From Actinoalloteichus_B caeruleus (lineage in GTDB: Bacteria > Actinomycetota > Actinomycetes > Mycobacteriales > Pseudonocardiaceae), in assembly GCF_000718005.1 (NCBI RefSeq), contig NZ_JODV01000018.1: a DNA stretch of 64,000 nt. One strand, given 5' to 3'. A program made the translations under genes and the position numbers. The notes beneath the pieces were generated by a model. The model was not told the origin of the DNA, did no database searches, and was given only the letters and a program-made list of their open reading frames with translations. Within the stretch, counting starts at the first letter, position 1. Each line of letters opens with the position of its first letter. Shown piece by piece: positions 35,251 through 42,609 of this stretch.

Positions 35251-36525
35251 TCACGCCTCCCCCGCCTCCCCGTCCGCGACGGGCAGCGACTCGTGGATCA
35301 GCCTCGCCCGGGTCGCGGCGACCACCGCGCCCCCGTCGACGACGACCTCGGCGGGAACCGGCCGGCTGAGGAACGCCAGGAGGCTCGCCGAGAGCCCGTA
35401 GGCCCCGACGTTGGGGATGGACAGCAGGCCACCCACGCCCACCTCGGGAACGGCCACTCCGCGCCCGAGGACGTCGGCCGGGGTGCACAACGGCCCGACC
35501 AGCGAGGCGGTGGTGGTGGGCGCGCCGGCGGGTTCGGGGGTGATGCCCGCCCGGGCCAACCGACCGAGCCCCGACATGCCCCCGAGGTGGTTGATCCCAG
35601 CGTCCACCACCACGAACACCTGGCCCCTGCTGGTCTTGACGTCCCGCACCGTGACGGCCAGCAGACCGCTGTCACCGACCAGGTAACGGCCCGACTCGAA
35701 GGCGACCTCGACCCGGCCGGCGCGCCACCCCGGGAACCGCGCGTCGAGGTCCTCCTCCAGCGCCTGGCGGAGGGCCGGGTAGGTCGGACGCGCGCCCGGC
35801 CCGCCGTACGGCGCGGCGAACCCGCCACCGAGATCCACCACTCCCATCGGGAACCCGAGGTCATCGCGCAGCCGCGCGGCGAGGGCGATGCTGGACCGGA
35901 ACGCCGCGATCAGGCTGGCCTCGTCCCTGGCGTTGCTCAGGGGGTAGAGGTGGACCCCGACGAGGCGGGCACCCGGCACGGCGAGGAACTCCCCGGGGGC
36001 GGCCCGGACCCGCGCCTCGTCCACGCCGAACTGCGATGCCGCTCCCGTCATCCGCAGGCCCGTCGTACCGGCGGCGGTTCCGTTGACGCGCAACAGGACG
36101 AACGCCTCGGTGCCGAGGGCCCGCGCGGCGCTTCCGAGGCGGTGCAGCTCGGCGGCCGACTCCGCGGAGAAGCGACGTACCCCGGCCGACAGCGCGTGGT
36201 GGATCTCGTCGTCGGTCTTGCCCGGGCCGGTGTACAGGCAGTCGGCAGGGGAGAACCCGCGGTCCAAGGCGGTGTCCAGCTCGCCACGGGAACTGGTCTC
36301 GGCGCGGCACCCGGCCTTGGCCAGGGCGGCGGCCAGGGCGGGATGCGGATTCGCTTTCAACGAGTAGTAGAGGACGGAGGGCTCCGGGAGCACCGACCGC
36401 AGATCAGCGTGGGCGCGGCGGACGGAGTCGAGGCGGTACACGTAGAGCGGACTGCCGTACCTCCGGACGAGGGAGTCGAGTTCGGCCGGGCCGGCCTGGT
36501 CAGGTGCGGCGGAACGTGCGCGCAT
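35251..36525 (-). CDS. Fold III PLP decarboxylase (diaminopimelate decarboxylase/BtrK-like)
   Basis: A 424-residue alanine-racemase-fold decarboxylase. The PLP lysine is in VLYYSLKANPHPALA, the glycine loop in VVDLGGGFAAPYGG, and later motifs are VEVAFESGRYLVGDSG, LCTPADVLGRG and VGAYGLSASLLAFLS. Length matches biosynthetic relatives such as BtrK, which decarboxylates an amino acid bound to a carrier protein, better than housekeeping LysA. The ATG at 36525 has GGAGGG nine bases upstream. It is divergent from the NDK-like gene across 141 bp. In this carrier-protein-rich region a carrier-bound amino acid substrate is plausible, but that is inference; a free amino acid substrate is equally compatible with the motifs. 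Confidence 0.82.
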   Translation of the reverse strand: MRARSAAPDQAGPAELDSLVRRYGSPLYVYRLDSVRRAHADLRSVLPEPSVLYYSLKANPHPALAAALAKAGCRAETSSRGELDTALDRGFSPADCLYTGPGKTDDEIHHALSAGVRRFSAESAAELHRLGSAARALGTEAFVLLRVNGTAAGTTGLRMTGAASQFGVDEARVRAAPGEFLAVPGARLVGVHLYPLSNARDEASLIAAFRSSIALAARLRDDLGFPMGVVDLGGGFAAPYGGPGARPTYPALRQALEEDLDARFPGWRAGRVEVAFESGRYLVGDSGLLAVTVRDVKTSRGQVFVVVDAGINHLGGMSGLGRLARAGITPEPAGAPTTTASLVGPLCTPADVLGRGVAVPEVGVGGLLSIPNVGAYGLSASLLAFLSRPVPAEVVVDGGAVVAATRARLIHESLPVADGEAGEA

Positions 36526-36666
36526 GGATCCGAGCCCTCCTGCCGGGAACCGGCGGGCGGAGGCCCCGCCGACGAGGCCGCTGGCGGGTCCCAGCATGGC
36601 AGAATGCGTGATCATGTCGAGACTCGCTTCCGGGAGCCCCCGGGGCGGGAAGGGACGCGGAATCCG

Positions 36667-37614
36667 ATGTCGTCACCCACGGATTGGTCGGCACTGACCA
36701 CACTGCCCGCGAAGGTGGCGGCCTATGCGGACGAGATCTACTTCCGTGAGACCTGGGACGAGCTGTCCGAGCTCGTCGACCGGGTTCCGGACCTCCTCAA
36801 CGGCGCCGTGACCGTGCTCTTCAAACCAGATGCGGTGGTCGGCCGCCGGATCGCGACGTGCCTCGACTTCCTCGCCGAACACGGGTTCCGCCCGGTCGCG
36901 GCGAGAACCCTCGACTTCACCAGGCACATGACCCGGGAGATCTGGCGTTTCCAGGGCAACGCGGCCACCCTGGACAGGTTCCGGGTGATCGACGCGTTGA
37001 TGAGCGCCACCCCCTGCCTGCTCGTCGTGTTCCGCAACGGCGGTTCCTCCTCGAACCCCCCGGCGACCGTGCGGCTGCGTAACCTGAAGGGCAACGGCTA
37101 CCGGGGCAAGAAGCAGCCCAACGGTCTGCGCCGCGTCGCGTCCAGCCCGCTCCCGATGTTGAGCCTGATCCACTCGCCCGACGAGCCGATCGACATGATC
37201 CGCGAGCTCGGGATCGTCCTCGACGTGGACGCCCGACGGGAGCTCCTCACCAGCGTCGCCGCGACCTGGGACGGCGATGCCACGGAGGTGGTGCGGGCCC
37301 TGGCCGACGGGCTCCACGCCGCCCACCCCGCCGTCACCCTCGATCCGGACGCGGCCAGGGAGGCCGTGCTCGGTGCGCTGCGGGACAGCGCGGAGGACGA
37401 CCTGACGCGGTCGGCCCAACTCGTCAAGGCCCTGGAGACCGGCGCCGACCCGGACCTGACCTGGCCCGAGCTGGTGGGTGCCCTGAACGATCTCCCGGTC
37501 CCGGTCCCGAGGTGGGATCTGATCATGGTGGCCTCGATGGTGTTGCGGATGAACCTCCCCGGCGTCGCTCCCCACATCCCTTCCGACGGGTCCTCCGAAT
37601 GGGTCAGGCGGTGA
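36667..37614 (+). CDS. NDK-fold protein with C-terminal helical extension
   Basis: A 315-residue protein. Residues about 45-185 resemble nucleoside diphosphate kinase: AVTVLFKPDAVVGRRIATCLDFL (KPD motif), GFRPVAARTLDFT, and LSLIHSPDEPIDMIRELGIVL, which aligns with the NDK active-site IHGSDS..SAE.EI, with His169 at the phosphohistidine position. Ordinary NDK is about 140 residues; here an N-terminal extension and a roughly 130-residue acidic helical C-terminus are added. So this is not the housekeeping enzyme. It may phosphorylate or bind a nucleotide-like intermediate, or use the fold for another purpose. It lies upstream of the radical SAM operon on the same strand and has a strong terminator 32 bp after its stop. 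Confidence 0.68.
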   Translation: MSSPTDWSALTTLPAKVAAYADEIYFRETWDELSELVDRVPDLLNGAVTVLFKPDAVVGRRIATCLDFLAEHGFRPVAARTLDFTRHMTREIWRFQGNAATLDRFRVIDALMSATPCLLVVFRNGGSSSNPPATVRLRNLKGNGYRGKKQPNGLRRVASSPLPMLSLIHSPDEPIDMIRELGIVLDVDARRELLTSVAATWDGDATEVVRALADGLHAAHPAVTLDPDAAREAVLGALRDSAEDDLTRSAQLVKALETGADPDLTWPELVGALNDLPVPVPRWDLIMVASMVLRMNLPGVAPHIPSDGSSEWVRR

Positions 37615-37646
37615 CACCCGAGGACGGACCAACGGCGACGGTGCCA

Positions 37647-37677
37647 GGTCGGTCGCGGCATCGGATCGCGACCGACC
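37647..37677 (+). terminator. Perfect 11-bp stem hairpin after the NDK-like gene
   Basis: GGTCGGTCGCG (37647-37657), a 9-base loop, and CGCGACCGACC (37667-37677) form a perfect inverted repeat starting 32 bp after the stop codon. There is no T-run, as is common for actinomycete terminators. Confidence 0.75.
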
Positions 37678-37867
37678 GCCGACCCCCGGCCGTTCCCTCC
37701 TGACCTGGTGGCACGGCGGCCCGCCCGGGCCCGCCGTCGTGGTGGTGGCCGCGCGCCCGTTCCGCCATTACGACCAGAGTGAATTCCCCCGCTTCGCGGA
37801 ACGGAACGCGGTTCGATATCGCCCGAAATCAGGGTTTTGGTAGGAGTTTCCGGAGTGGGTTGCGCCA

Positions 37868-37893
37868 GGTGGCGCCGGTAAGCACGCGCCACC
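37868..37893. repeat. Inverted repeat upstream of the radical SAM operon
   Basis: GGTGGCGC (37868-37875) and GCGCCACC (37886-37893) are perfect inverted copies separated by 10 bp, about 95 bp upstream of the -35 element of the radical SAM gene. It could be an upstream activator site or an RNA hairpin. Confidence 0.4.
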
Positions 37894-37985
37894 GTTCCAC
37901 AAGGCGAAACGTACTGGTCCCGGTGCCTGTCCACCCGAAGTGCGCCCATTGGTGGAAGTCGAATAGGTAAAACCACTGACATGGG

Positions 37986-38014
37986 TTGTTCGGGTAGCTA
38001 CTCGGTGTTAGCGT
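37986..38014 (+). promoter_or_regulatory. Promoter of the radical SAM operon
   Basis: TTGTTC (37986-37991), a 17-bp spacer and TAGCGT (38009-38014) fit an actinomycete housekeeping-type promoter. Initiation would fall near 38021, giving a leader of about 58 bases before the ATG at 38079, which has AGGGGA as ribosome binding site. Confidence 0.5.
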
Positions 38015-38078
38015 TGATCGCACGTGCTTGATCGTTCCGCGGCACTGGACCCAACACCCACACTCTAGGGGATTCCGC

Positions 38079-39200
38079 ATGAAGGTGATGGATGGGCGTT
38101 CAGCGCCGGGACGGCGAAGCTGGAACCTGAGAATCGGCTTGACGTCTCGGTGCAATATTCGCTGCAAGTACTGCCTCCCCGCTGGGCCGCAGGGAGTCAT
38201 CACCCAGGCGAATCTGCAGGAGCTCATCGAAGTGCAGCGGGCCGCCCACGAGGTCGGAATCCGGCGGGTGCATTACACGGGCGGTGAGCCCACCGTCCGG
38301 CGTGACTTCGTCGATATCCTCCGCTTCGCCAAGGAGATCGGGTTCACCCAGCAGATCGTGACGACCAACGGCTACCGGCTGCACCGGTTCATCGACGAGG
38401 CCGTCGACGCGGGGCTCACCCGGGTGATCGTCAGCCTCGACACGCTGGAGGAACAGCAGAACGCGTTCCTCACCCGGGCGCAGTTCTTCAACGACACGGT
38501 CAAGAGCATCGAGGAGTCCGTCCGGAAGTTGCCCACCCTCACCAAGATCAGTTGTGTCACGATGCGCTCCACCCTCAAGGAACTGCCGAAGTTCGTCGAT
38601 TTCGCGCACGACCTGAACAATCAGGGTCACGAGGGAAAACTGGCCATCAAGCTGAACCAGTTCTTCCCCAGCAACCCGGCGCAGCTGTCCGACGAGGGTG
38701 AGGACTTCTGGCGGAACGAGTTCGTCGACGAGGAGCAGATCCTCGCGACGCTCAGGGACATCGGTGAACTGAAGCCGATCCCCAGATCATCCATCGAGGG
38801 TGACAACCCCAGCTACAACTACTACGAGATCGGCGACTCCGGTGTTCGCGTCGCGGTGCTGGCGATGTTCACCTGGGACTACCCGTGCGGCGGCTGCAAG
38901 AAACTGCGCATCAGCCCCCAGGGGCTCGCCACGATCTGCATCAGCCAGAAGAACCCCCCGGTGCTCTGGGGCATGAGCTACGAGGAGAAGCTGGCGACGA
39001 TCCGCCAGCTCACCGACTACCGGGACGGTCCGCGGTTCGACGTGGACTTCCCCGACCGCCGGCACTACCGACCCCAGCTCGGTGAACTGCGGTTCGACAA
39101 GGTCGTGGGCCCCCAGAAACAGATCGTCCACTTCCGCGAGATCCTCACCAGGGACCAGCTCGAAGCCCAACGGGCGAGTGAGGCCGAGGCAGGCGATTGA
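38079..39200 (+). CDS. Radical SAM enzyme with MoaA-like C-terminal cluster motif
   Basis: A 373-residue radical SAM protein. The SAM [4Fe-4S] motif is CNIRCKYC near residue 22, followed by VHYTGGEPTVRRD and the barrel strands VTTNGY and VIVSLDT. Near the C-terminus, CGGCKKLRISPQGLATIC gives Cys-x2-Cys-x13-Cys, the arrangement that binds the second cluster in MoaA, which converts GTP in molybdopterin synthesis. The terminal GG of MoaA is absent, and no moaC/moaD-like gene is near, so it is a specialised paralog. It starts a five-gene operon whose stops and starts overlap. A nucleotide or nucleotide-derived substrate would fit the NUDIX and NDK-fold neighbours, which is inference. Confidence 0.88.
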   Translation: MKVMDGRSAPGRRSWNLRIGLTSRCNIRCKYCLPAGPQGVITQANLQELIEVQRAAHEVGIRRVHYTGGEPTVRRDFVDILRFAKEIGFTQQIVTTNGYRLHRFIDEAVDAGLTRVIVSLDTLEEQQNAFLTRAQFFNDTVKSIEESVRKLPTLTKISCVTMRSTLKELPKFVDFAHDLNNQGHEGKLAIKLNQFFPSNPAQLSDEGEDFWRNEFVDEEQILATLRDIGELKPIPRSSIEGDNPSYNYYEIGDSGVRVAVLAMFTWDYPCGGCKKLRISPQGLATICISQKNPPVLWGMSYEEKLATIRQLTDYRDGPRFDVDFPDRRHYRPQLGELRFDKVVGPQKQIVHFREILTRDQLEAQRASEAEAGD

Positions 39201-40066
39201 TGGAGCGCGTCTGCTTTGGCACGAGCACCTTCGTGGCAGGGCGGCTGTCGCCCGGGAAGGACTCTGAGCCTGGGGTGACGGCTCTCGTCCGGGCCCTCTC
39301 CGACGGTCTGGACTGGGTGCACACCAATCCCTCGCTGGGCACCCAGTGGGCGGTCCGCACCGCGTGGGAACGCGCGGACCGCCCACCACTGAGGCACGCG
39401 GTCAAGGTCGAGAGCCCGATCACCCCGGGGCCGGCGCCGCGATCAGCCGCGCGCCGGAGCGTCGAGCGATCGCTCCACGCCCTGGAGGTGTCGCGGGTCC
39501 ACGCCGCCGTCCTCGAGATCGACCTCAAGGGCACCGAGGACCTGGGGGCGCTGTCCGACCCGGCGCGGGTGCGCGCGTTCTACGCCCAGGCGTCGGAGGA
39601 GGTGCTGGCGACGGGCGACGTGACGGAGGCCTTCGCCTACTGCCACTCGCCCCAGCACCTGGCGGCCGCGTTGGCGGTCGAGTCCGTGACGGGAGTGGCC
39701 GCGCAGTTCTCGCCGGCCGAAACCTGGCCACGGCGGTTCTTCCCCGAACTCAGGAGCCGCCGCCTGCCGTTCCTGGGCATGGCACCGCTGTGGCGCGGGC
39801 GACTGACCGCGCGCGCCGGCCCAGGCGGTCCACCCGCGACGACTCCACTGGCCTGGGTGCTCAACCACACCGACGTCAGCAGGGCCGTGGTCACCGTGTC
39901 GTCCGTCGACCACTGGGAAGGGGTGCTCGCGGCGACCCGGGAACGCTATGACCCAGCCCGGGAACGGGGCCACTTCGAGGCCTGGGGGCTGGACTGGCCA
40001 CCCGATCCCCTCACCAGCGGTGCCGCCGCGGCGGACGCCCCGGTAGAGGGAGGGGCGCGGCGGTGA
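39200..40066 (+). CDS. Aldo/keto-reductase-like protein lacking catalytic Asp and Tyr
   Basis: A 288-residue TIM-barrel protein starting ATG within the stop of the radical SAM gene (TGATG). It follows the AKR order: VCFGTSTFVAGRL, GLDWVHTNPSLGTQWA, LRHAVKVESPI, RSVERSLHALEVSRVHAAVLEID, VTGVAAQFSPAE, PLAWVLNHTDVSRAVVTVSS. In active AKRs the second segment is fDTA..YG. Here it is VHTNPSLG, so Asp is His41 and the catalytic Tyr is Leu46; the Lys (AVKVE) seems kept, and the usual His after DLxxxH is not visible. It is probably not an ordinary NADPH reductase. It may have another reaction or act with the radical SAM enzyme. The family call itself is moderate. Confidence 0.65.
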   Translation: MERVCFGTSTFVAGRLSPGKDSEPGVTALVRALSDGLDWVHTNPSLGTQWAVRTAWERADRPPLRHAVKVESPITPGPAPRSAARRSVERSLHALEVSRVHAAVLEIDLKGTEDLGALSDPARVRAFYAQASEEVLATGDVTEAFAYCHSPQHLAAALAVESVTGVAAQFSPAETWPRRFFPELRSRRLPFLGMAPLWRGRLTARAGPGGPPATTPLAWVLNHTDVSRAVVTVSSVDHWEGVLAATRERYDPARERGHFEAWGLDWPPDPLTSGAAAADAPVEGGARR

Positions 40067-41793
40067 CCGCGGTCCTGGGCCTGAACTTCGGCACCCACGA
40101 CTCGGCGGCCAGTCTCGTCGTCGACGGGCGGGTGCTCGCCGCGGCCGAGGAGGAGCGGTTCACCAGGGTCAAGCAGGCCAAGGTCTTCCCCGAACGCGCG
40201 GTGGAGTTCTGCCTGGAAGCCGCGGGGCTGCGCCTGGCGGACCTCACCCGGGTCGCCTACTTCGTCGACCCCCGGCTCCAACTCCTGCTGCCCGTGACGA
40301 ACGCGCGGCACACGTTCCCGCTCTCGCTGGGCAGCCTGCGGTCGGACCTGGCCAAGTTCGACAAGCGGCGCACCACCCTCCGCCAGGCGCGGCGCCGGGT
40401 GCGCCCGGTGCCGGTGACGCCGGTGCGCCACCACGTCGCCCACGCCGCGAGCGCCTTCCTGGTGTCCTCGTTCGAGGAGGCCACGGTCATCACCCTGGAC
40501 GGTCGAGGGGAGTACGAGACCGCCTGCGTCTACGCGGCCGGCCGCCGTCTCGACCGCAGGCACGCCGTGACCTACCCCCATTCGATCGGCTACTTCTACA
40601 GCATGCTGACCCGTTTCCTCGGGTTCCGGCCGCAACGGGACGAGTACAAGGTGATGGGGCTGGCGGCGCACGGCGGCCCCGACCTGGTGCCGGCGATGCG
40701 CCGGCTCGTCAGCATGGACACCGCCACGGGACGTCTGCGGCTCGACCTGGACTACTTCGACCACCACCGCCGTCCCAGCCACCGCCGGGGACTGTTCGGC
40801 AGTCGGATGGTCGACGCGTTCGGGCCCCCGCGAACGGCTGACCAGGCCCTGACCGACCGTCACCGCGCCATCGCCCACGCCACCCAGCGGGTGCTCGAGG
40901 AGGTCGTGCTCGGCTACGCCACCCACGCCCGGCGGATCACCCGGAGCCGGAAGCTCTGCCTGGCCGGCGGCGTGGCGCTCAACGCGCTGGCGAACCAGCG
41001 GATCATCGAGTCGGACCTGTTCGACGAGGTGTTCATCCAACCCGCCGCCAACGACGCCGGCACCAGCCTCGGTGGCGCGCTCCACCTGTCCGACCGGGTT
41101 CGGCCGACCGGGGGAAACCACAGCACGCTGCTCGGCCCCCGGTTCTCCGACGACGACATCGGCCAGGCCCTGGCGCGCGCCCGGGCGGCCGGCGAGCTGC
41201 CCGAGACGCGCTTCGCGGTCGCCGCCGTCCCCGACAGGTACCGCGCCGCCGCGGAGCTGCTGCGCGACGACCACGTCCTCGGCTGGTTCCAGGACAGGAT
41301 GGAGTTCGGTCCCCGGGCACTGGGCTCCCGATCGATCATCGCCTCCCCCGCCGAGGCCGGCATGACCGCGCGGATCAACGCGCTCATCAAGCAGCGGGAG
41401 GAGTTCCGCCCCCTCGCGCCCGTGGTACGCGCCGAGGACGCCGCCGACTACTTCGAACTGCACCCCGCGGGGACCCGCGTGTACCCCTACATGCTCGCCA
41501 CCGCCCGAGTACGCCCCGGCCTGGCGAACCGCATCCCCTCGGCCGTGCACGTGGACGGGACGGCCCGGCTGCAGATCGCCGACGCCCGGGACTACCCGCA
41601 CTTCCACCAGCTGCTCACCGAGTTCCACGGCCTGACCGGCACCCCCGTGCTCATCAACACCTCGTTCAACGGCCCCGACGAACCCATCGTCCGGACCCCC
41701 GGCGACGCCATCCGCAGCTTCGTCCGGCTGGGCCTCGACGCCCTGGTCATGGGCTCCTGGCTGGTGACGAGGAACGACGCCGGTGCGCGGTGA
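40063..41793 (+). CDS. Carbamoyltransferase (NodU/CmcH family)
   Basis: A 576-residue two-domain carbamoyltransferase. N-terminal Kae1-like domain: VLGLNFGTHDSAASLVVDG, AAAEEERFTRVKQ, RHHVAHAASAFLVSSF (metal-binding histidines), TLDGRGEYETA. C-terminal YrdC-like domain: WFQDRMEFGPRALGSRSI, REEFRPLAPVV, TPVLINTSFNGPDEPIV. It activates carbamoyl phosphate to carbamoyl-AMP and transfers the carbamoyl group to a hydroxyl or amine, as in novobiocin, cephamycin or polyoxin pathways. All key motifs are intact. GTG at 40063 overlaps the AKR-like gene by 4 bp. The acceptor is unknown; its presence implies the product bears a carbamate or ureido group. Confidence 0.92.
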   Translation: MTAVLGLNFGTHDSAASLVVDGRVLAAAEEERFTRVKQAKVFPERAVEFCLEAAGLRLADLTRVAYFVDPRLQLLLPVTNARHTFPLSLGSLRSDLAKFDKRRTTLRQARRRVRPVPVTPVRHHVAHAASAFLVSSFEEATVITLDGRGEYETACVYAAGRRLDRRHAVTYPHSIGYFYSMLTRFLGFRPQRDEYKVMGLAAHGGPDLVPAMRRLVSMDTATGRLRLDLDYFDHHRRPSHRRGLFGSRMVDAFGPPRTADQALTDRHRAIAHATQRVLEEVVLGYATHARRITRSRKLCLAGGVALNALANQRIIESDLFDEVFIQPAANDAGTSLGGALHLSDRVRPTGGNHSTLLGPRFSDDDIGQALARARAAGELPETRFAVAAVPDRYRAAAELLRDDHVLGWFQDRMEFGPRALGSRSIIASPAEAGMTARINALIKQREEFRPLAPVVRAEDAADYFELHPAGTRVYPYMLATARVRPGLANRIPSAVHVDGTARLQIADARDYPHFHQLLTEFHGLTGTPVLINTSFNGPDEPIVRTPGDAIRSFVRLGLDALVMGSWLVTRNDAGAR

Positions 41794-42160
41794 CCGCGCG
41801 ACGGCGGTGGTGGCGGTCATCGTCCCGCTCTCCACGAGCGACGGGACGCGGGAGCGCCTCAACGCCCGAGCCCGGGAGGTCGGGCTGCGGGAGGTCGACG
41901 CGGTCGCGGTCCGACTGAACCGGGTGGCCATCGAGATCCTGCTCCGAGAGCAGCTCACCACGACCGCGGCCCGGGAGTCCGTCATCCCCCGGTTGCTCGC
42001 CCGGCGGGTCCTCCTGGTGTGGCTGCGTCCCACGGCGGGCGCCGACCACCAGCGGGCGTGGGAGGTGTTGGCGGCCGAACCCGGCGCCGTGGCCGCCGCC
42101 CTGGTCCCCGACGAGGTCAGGACGTGGGTCACCCGTGCACTGGAAGGTGGAGGAACATGA
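41783..42160 (+). CDS. Small protein of unknown function, possible NDK-fold relic
   Basis: A 125-residue protein whose GTG lies within the end of the carbamoyltransferase gene and whose stop overlaps the NUDIX ATG, so it is a real, coupled operon member. I do not recognise the family with certainty. The order VVAVIVPLSTSDGTRERLN, AREVGLREVDAVAVRLNR, RRVLLVWLRP is reminiscent of the first half of nucleoside diphosphate kinase (vlIKPDgv.rgl, .GlkivalkmvrL, g.vvamvleG), but the KPD motif is VPL and the active-site histidine region is missing. It may be a non-catalytic NDK-like subunit or partner of the 315-residue NDK-fold protein. That is speculative. Confidence 0.6.
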   Translation: MRGDRATAVVAVIVPLSTSDGTRERLNARAREVGLREVDAVAVRLNRVAIEILLREQLTTTAARESVIPRLLARRVLLVWLRPTAGADHQRAWEVLAAEPGAVAAALVPDEVRTWVTRALEGGGT

Positions 42161-42606
42161 GCTCGGAACGACAACGCGCCCTCGTGGACGTGCGCGTCCT
42201 CGCCCTCCGGGACGAGGACGTGCTGCTGATCCAACTCACCGGCGGCAGCTTCACCGGGCACTGGAACCTGCCCGGCGGACACGTGCTGCCGGGCGAGAAC
42301 GTGGTCAGCGCGGCCGTCCGGGAGCTGCGGGAGGAGGTGGGGCTGCGGACCAGTCCGACCGACCTCGTCTTCAGCAGCGTCACCCACCACCGGCCACCGA
42401 CCCGGTCGGAGAAGGTGACCTTCACCTTCCTCACCCGGCGGTTCGACGGGCAGGCGTACGCGGCCGAACCGGACAGGGCCGCCCTCGTGCGGTGGGTTCC
42501 CCGCGCCGACCCCCCGCAGCCGCTGATGCCGCAGGCGGAAGCGTCCCTGCGGCTCTTCCTCGACCAGGGACGTTTCGACACCACCGGCCTGGACGGCCCG
42601 GTCTGA
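42157..42606 (+). CDS. NUDIX hydrolase
   Basis: A 149-residue NUDIX protein. The NUDIX box is complete at residues about 41-63: GHVLPGENVVSAAVRELREE, followed by VGL, with the REXXEE metal-binding pattern. WNLPGG precedes it. These enzymes cleave X-linked nucleoside diphosphates. ATG at 42157 follows GGTGGAGGA and overlaps the previous stop. It ends the plus-strand operon, and its stop lies only three bases from the stop of the opposite-strand DH-FkbM gene. In this operon it could trim a nucleoside diphosphate intermediate or a by-product of the radical SAM or carbamoyl reactions, which is inference. Confidence 0.92.
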   Translation: MSSERQRALVDVRVLALRDEDVLLIQLTGGSFTGHWNLPGGHVLPGENVVSAAVRELREEVGLRTSPTDLVFSSVTHHRPPTRSEKVTFTFLTRRFDGQAYAAEPDRAALVRWVPRADPPQPLMPQAEASLRLFLDQGRFDTTGLDGPV

Positions 42607-42609
42607 CGA

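Larger units (their letters stand above)
37615..38078. other. Terminator and promoter region of the radical SAM operon
   Basis: This 464-bp gap holds a perfect hairpin (37647-37677), then unusually A/T-richer sequence from about 37760 on, an 8-bp inverted repeat (37868-37893), and a promoter-like pair at 37986-38014. A 63-codon frame at 37779-37970 has no ribosome binding site and codon usage unlike its neighbours, so I do not call it. The base composition change suggests a regulatory leader. Confidence 0.6.

Noticed and set aside
37779..37970. A 63-codon frame just upstream of the radical SAM gene, as a possible RiPP precursor peptide
   Set aside because: No ribosome binding site before the GTG, codon usage without the G/C third-position bias, overlap with the predicted operon promoter region, and no other RiPP gene nearby. 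The MoaA-like C-terminal motif also differs from SPASM peptide-modifying enzymes.
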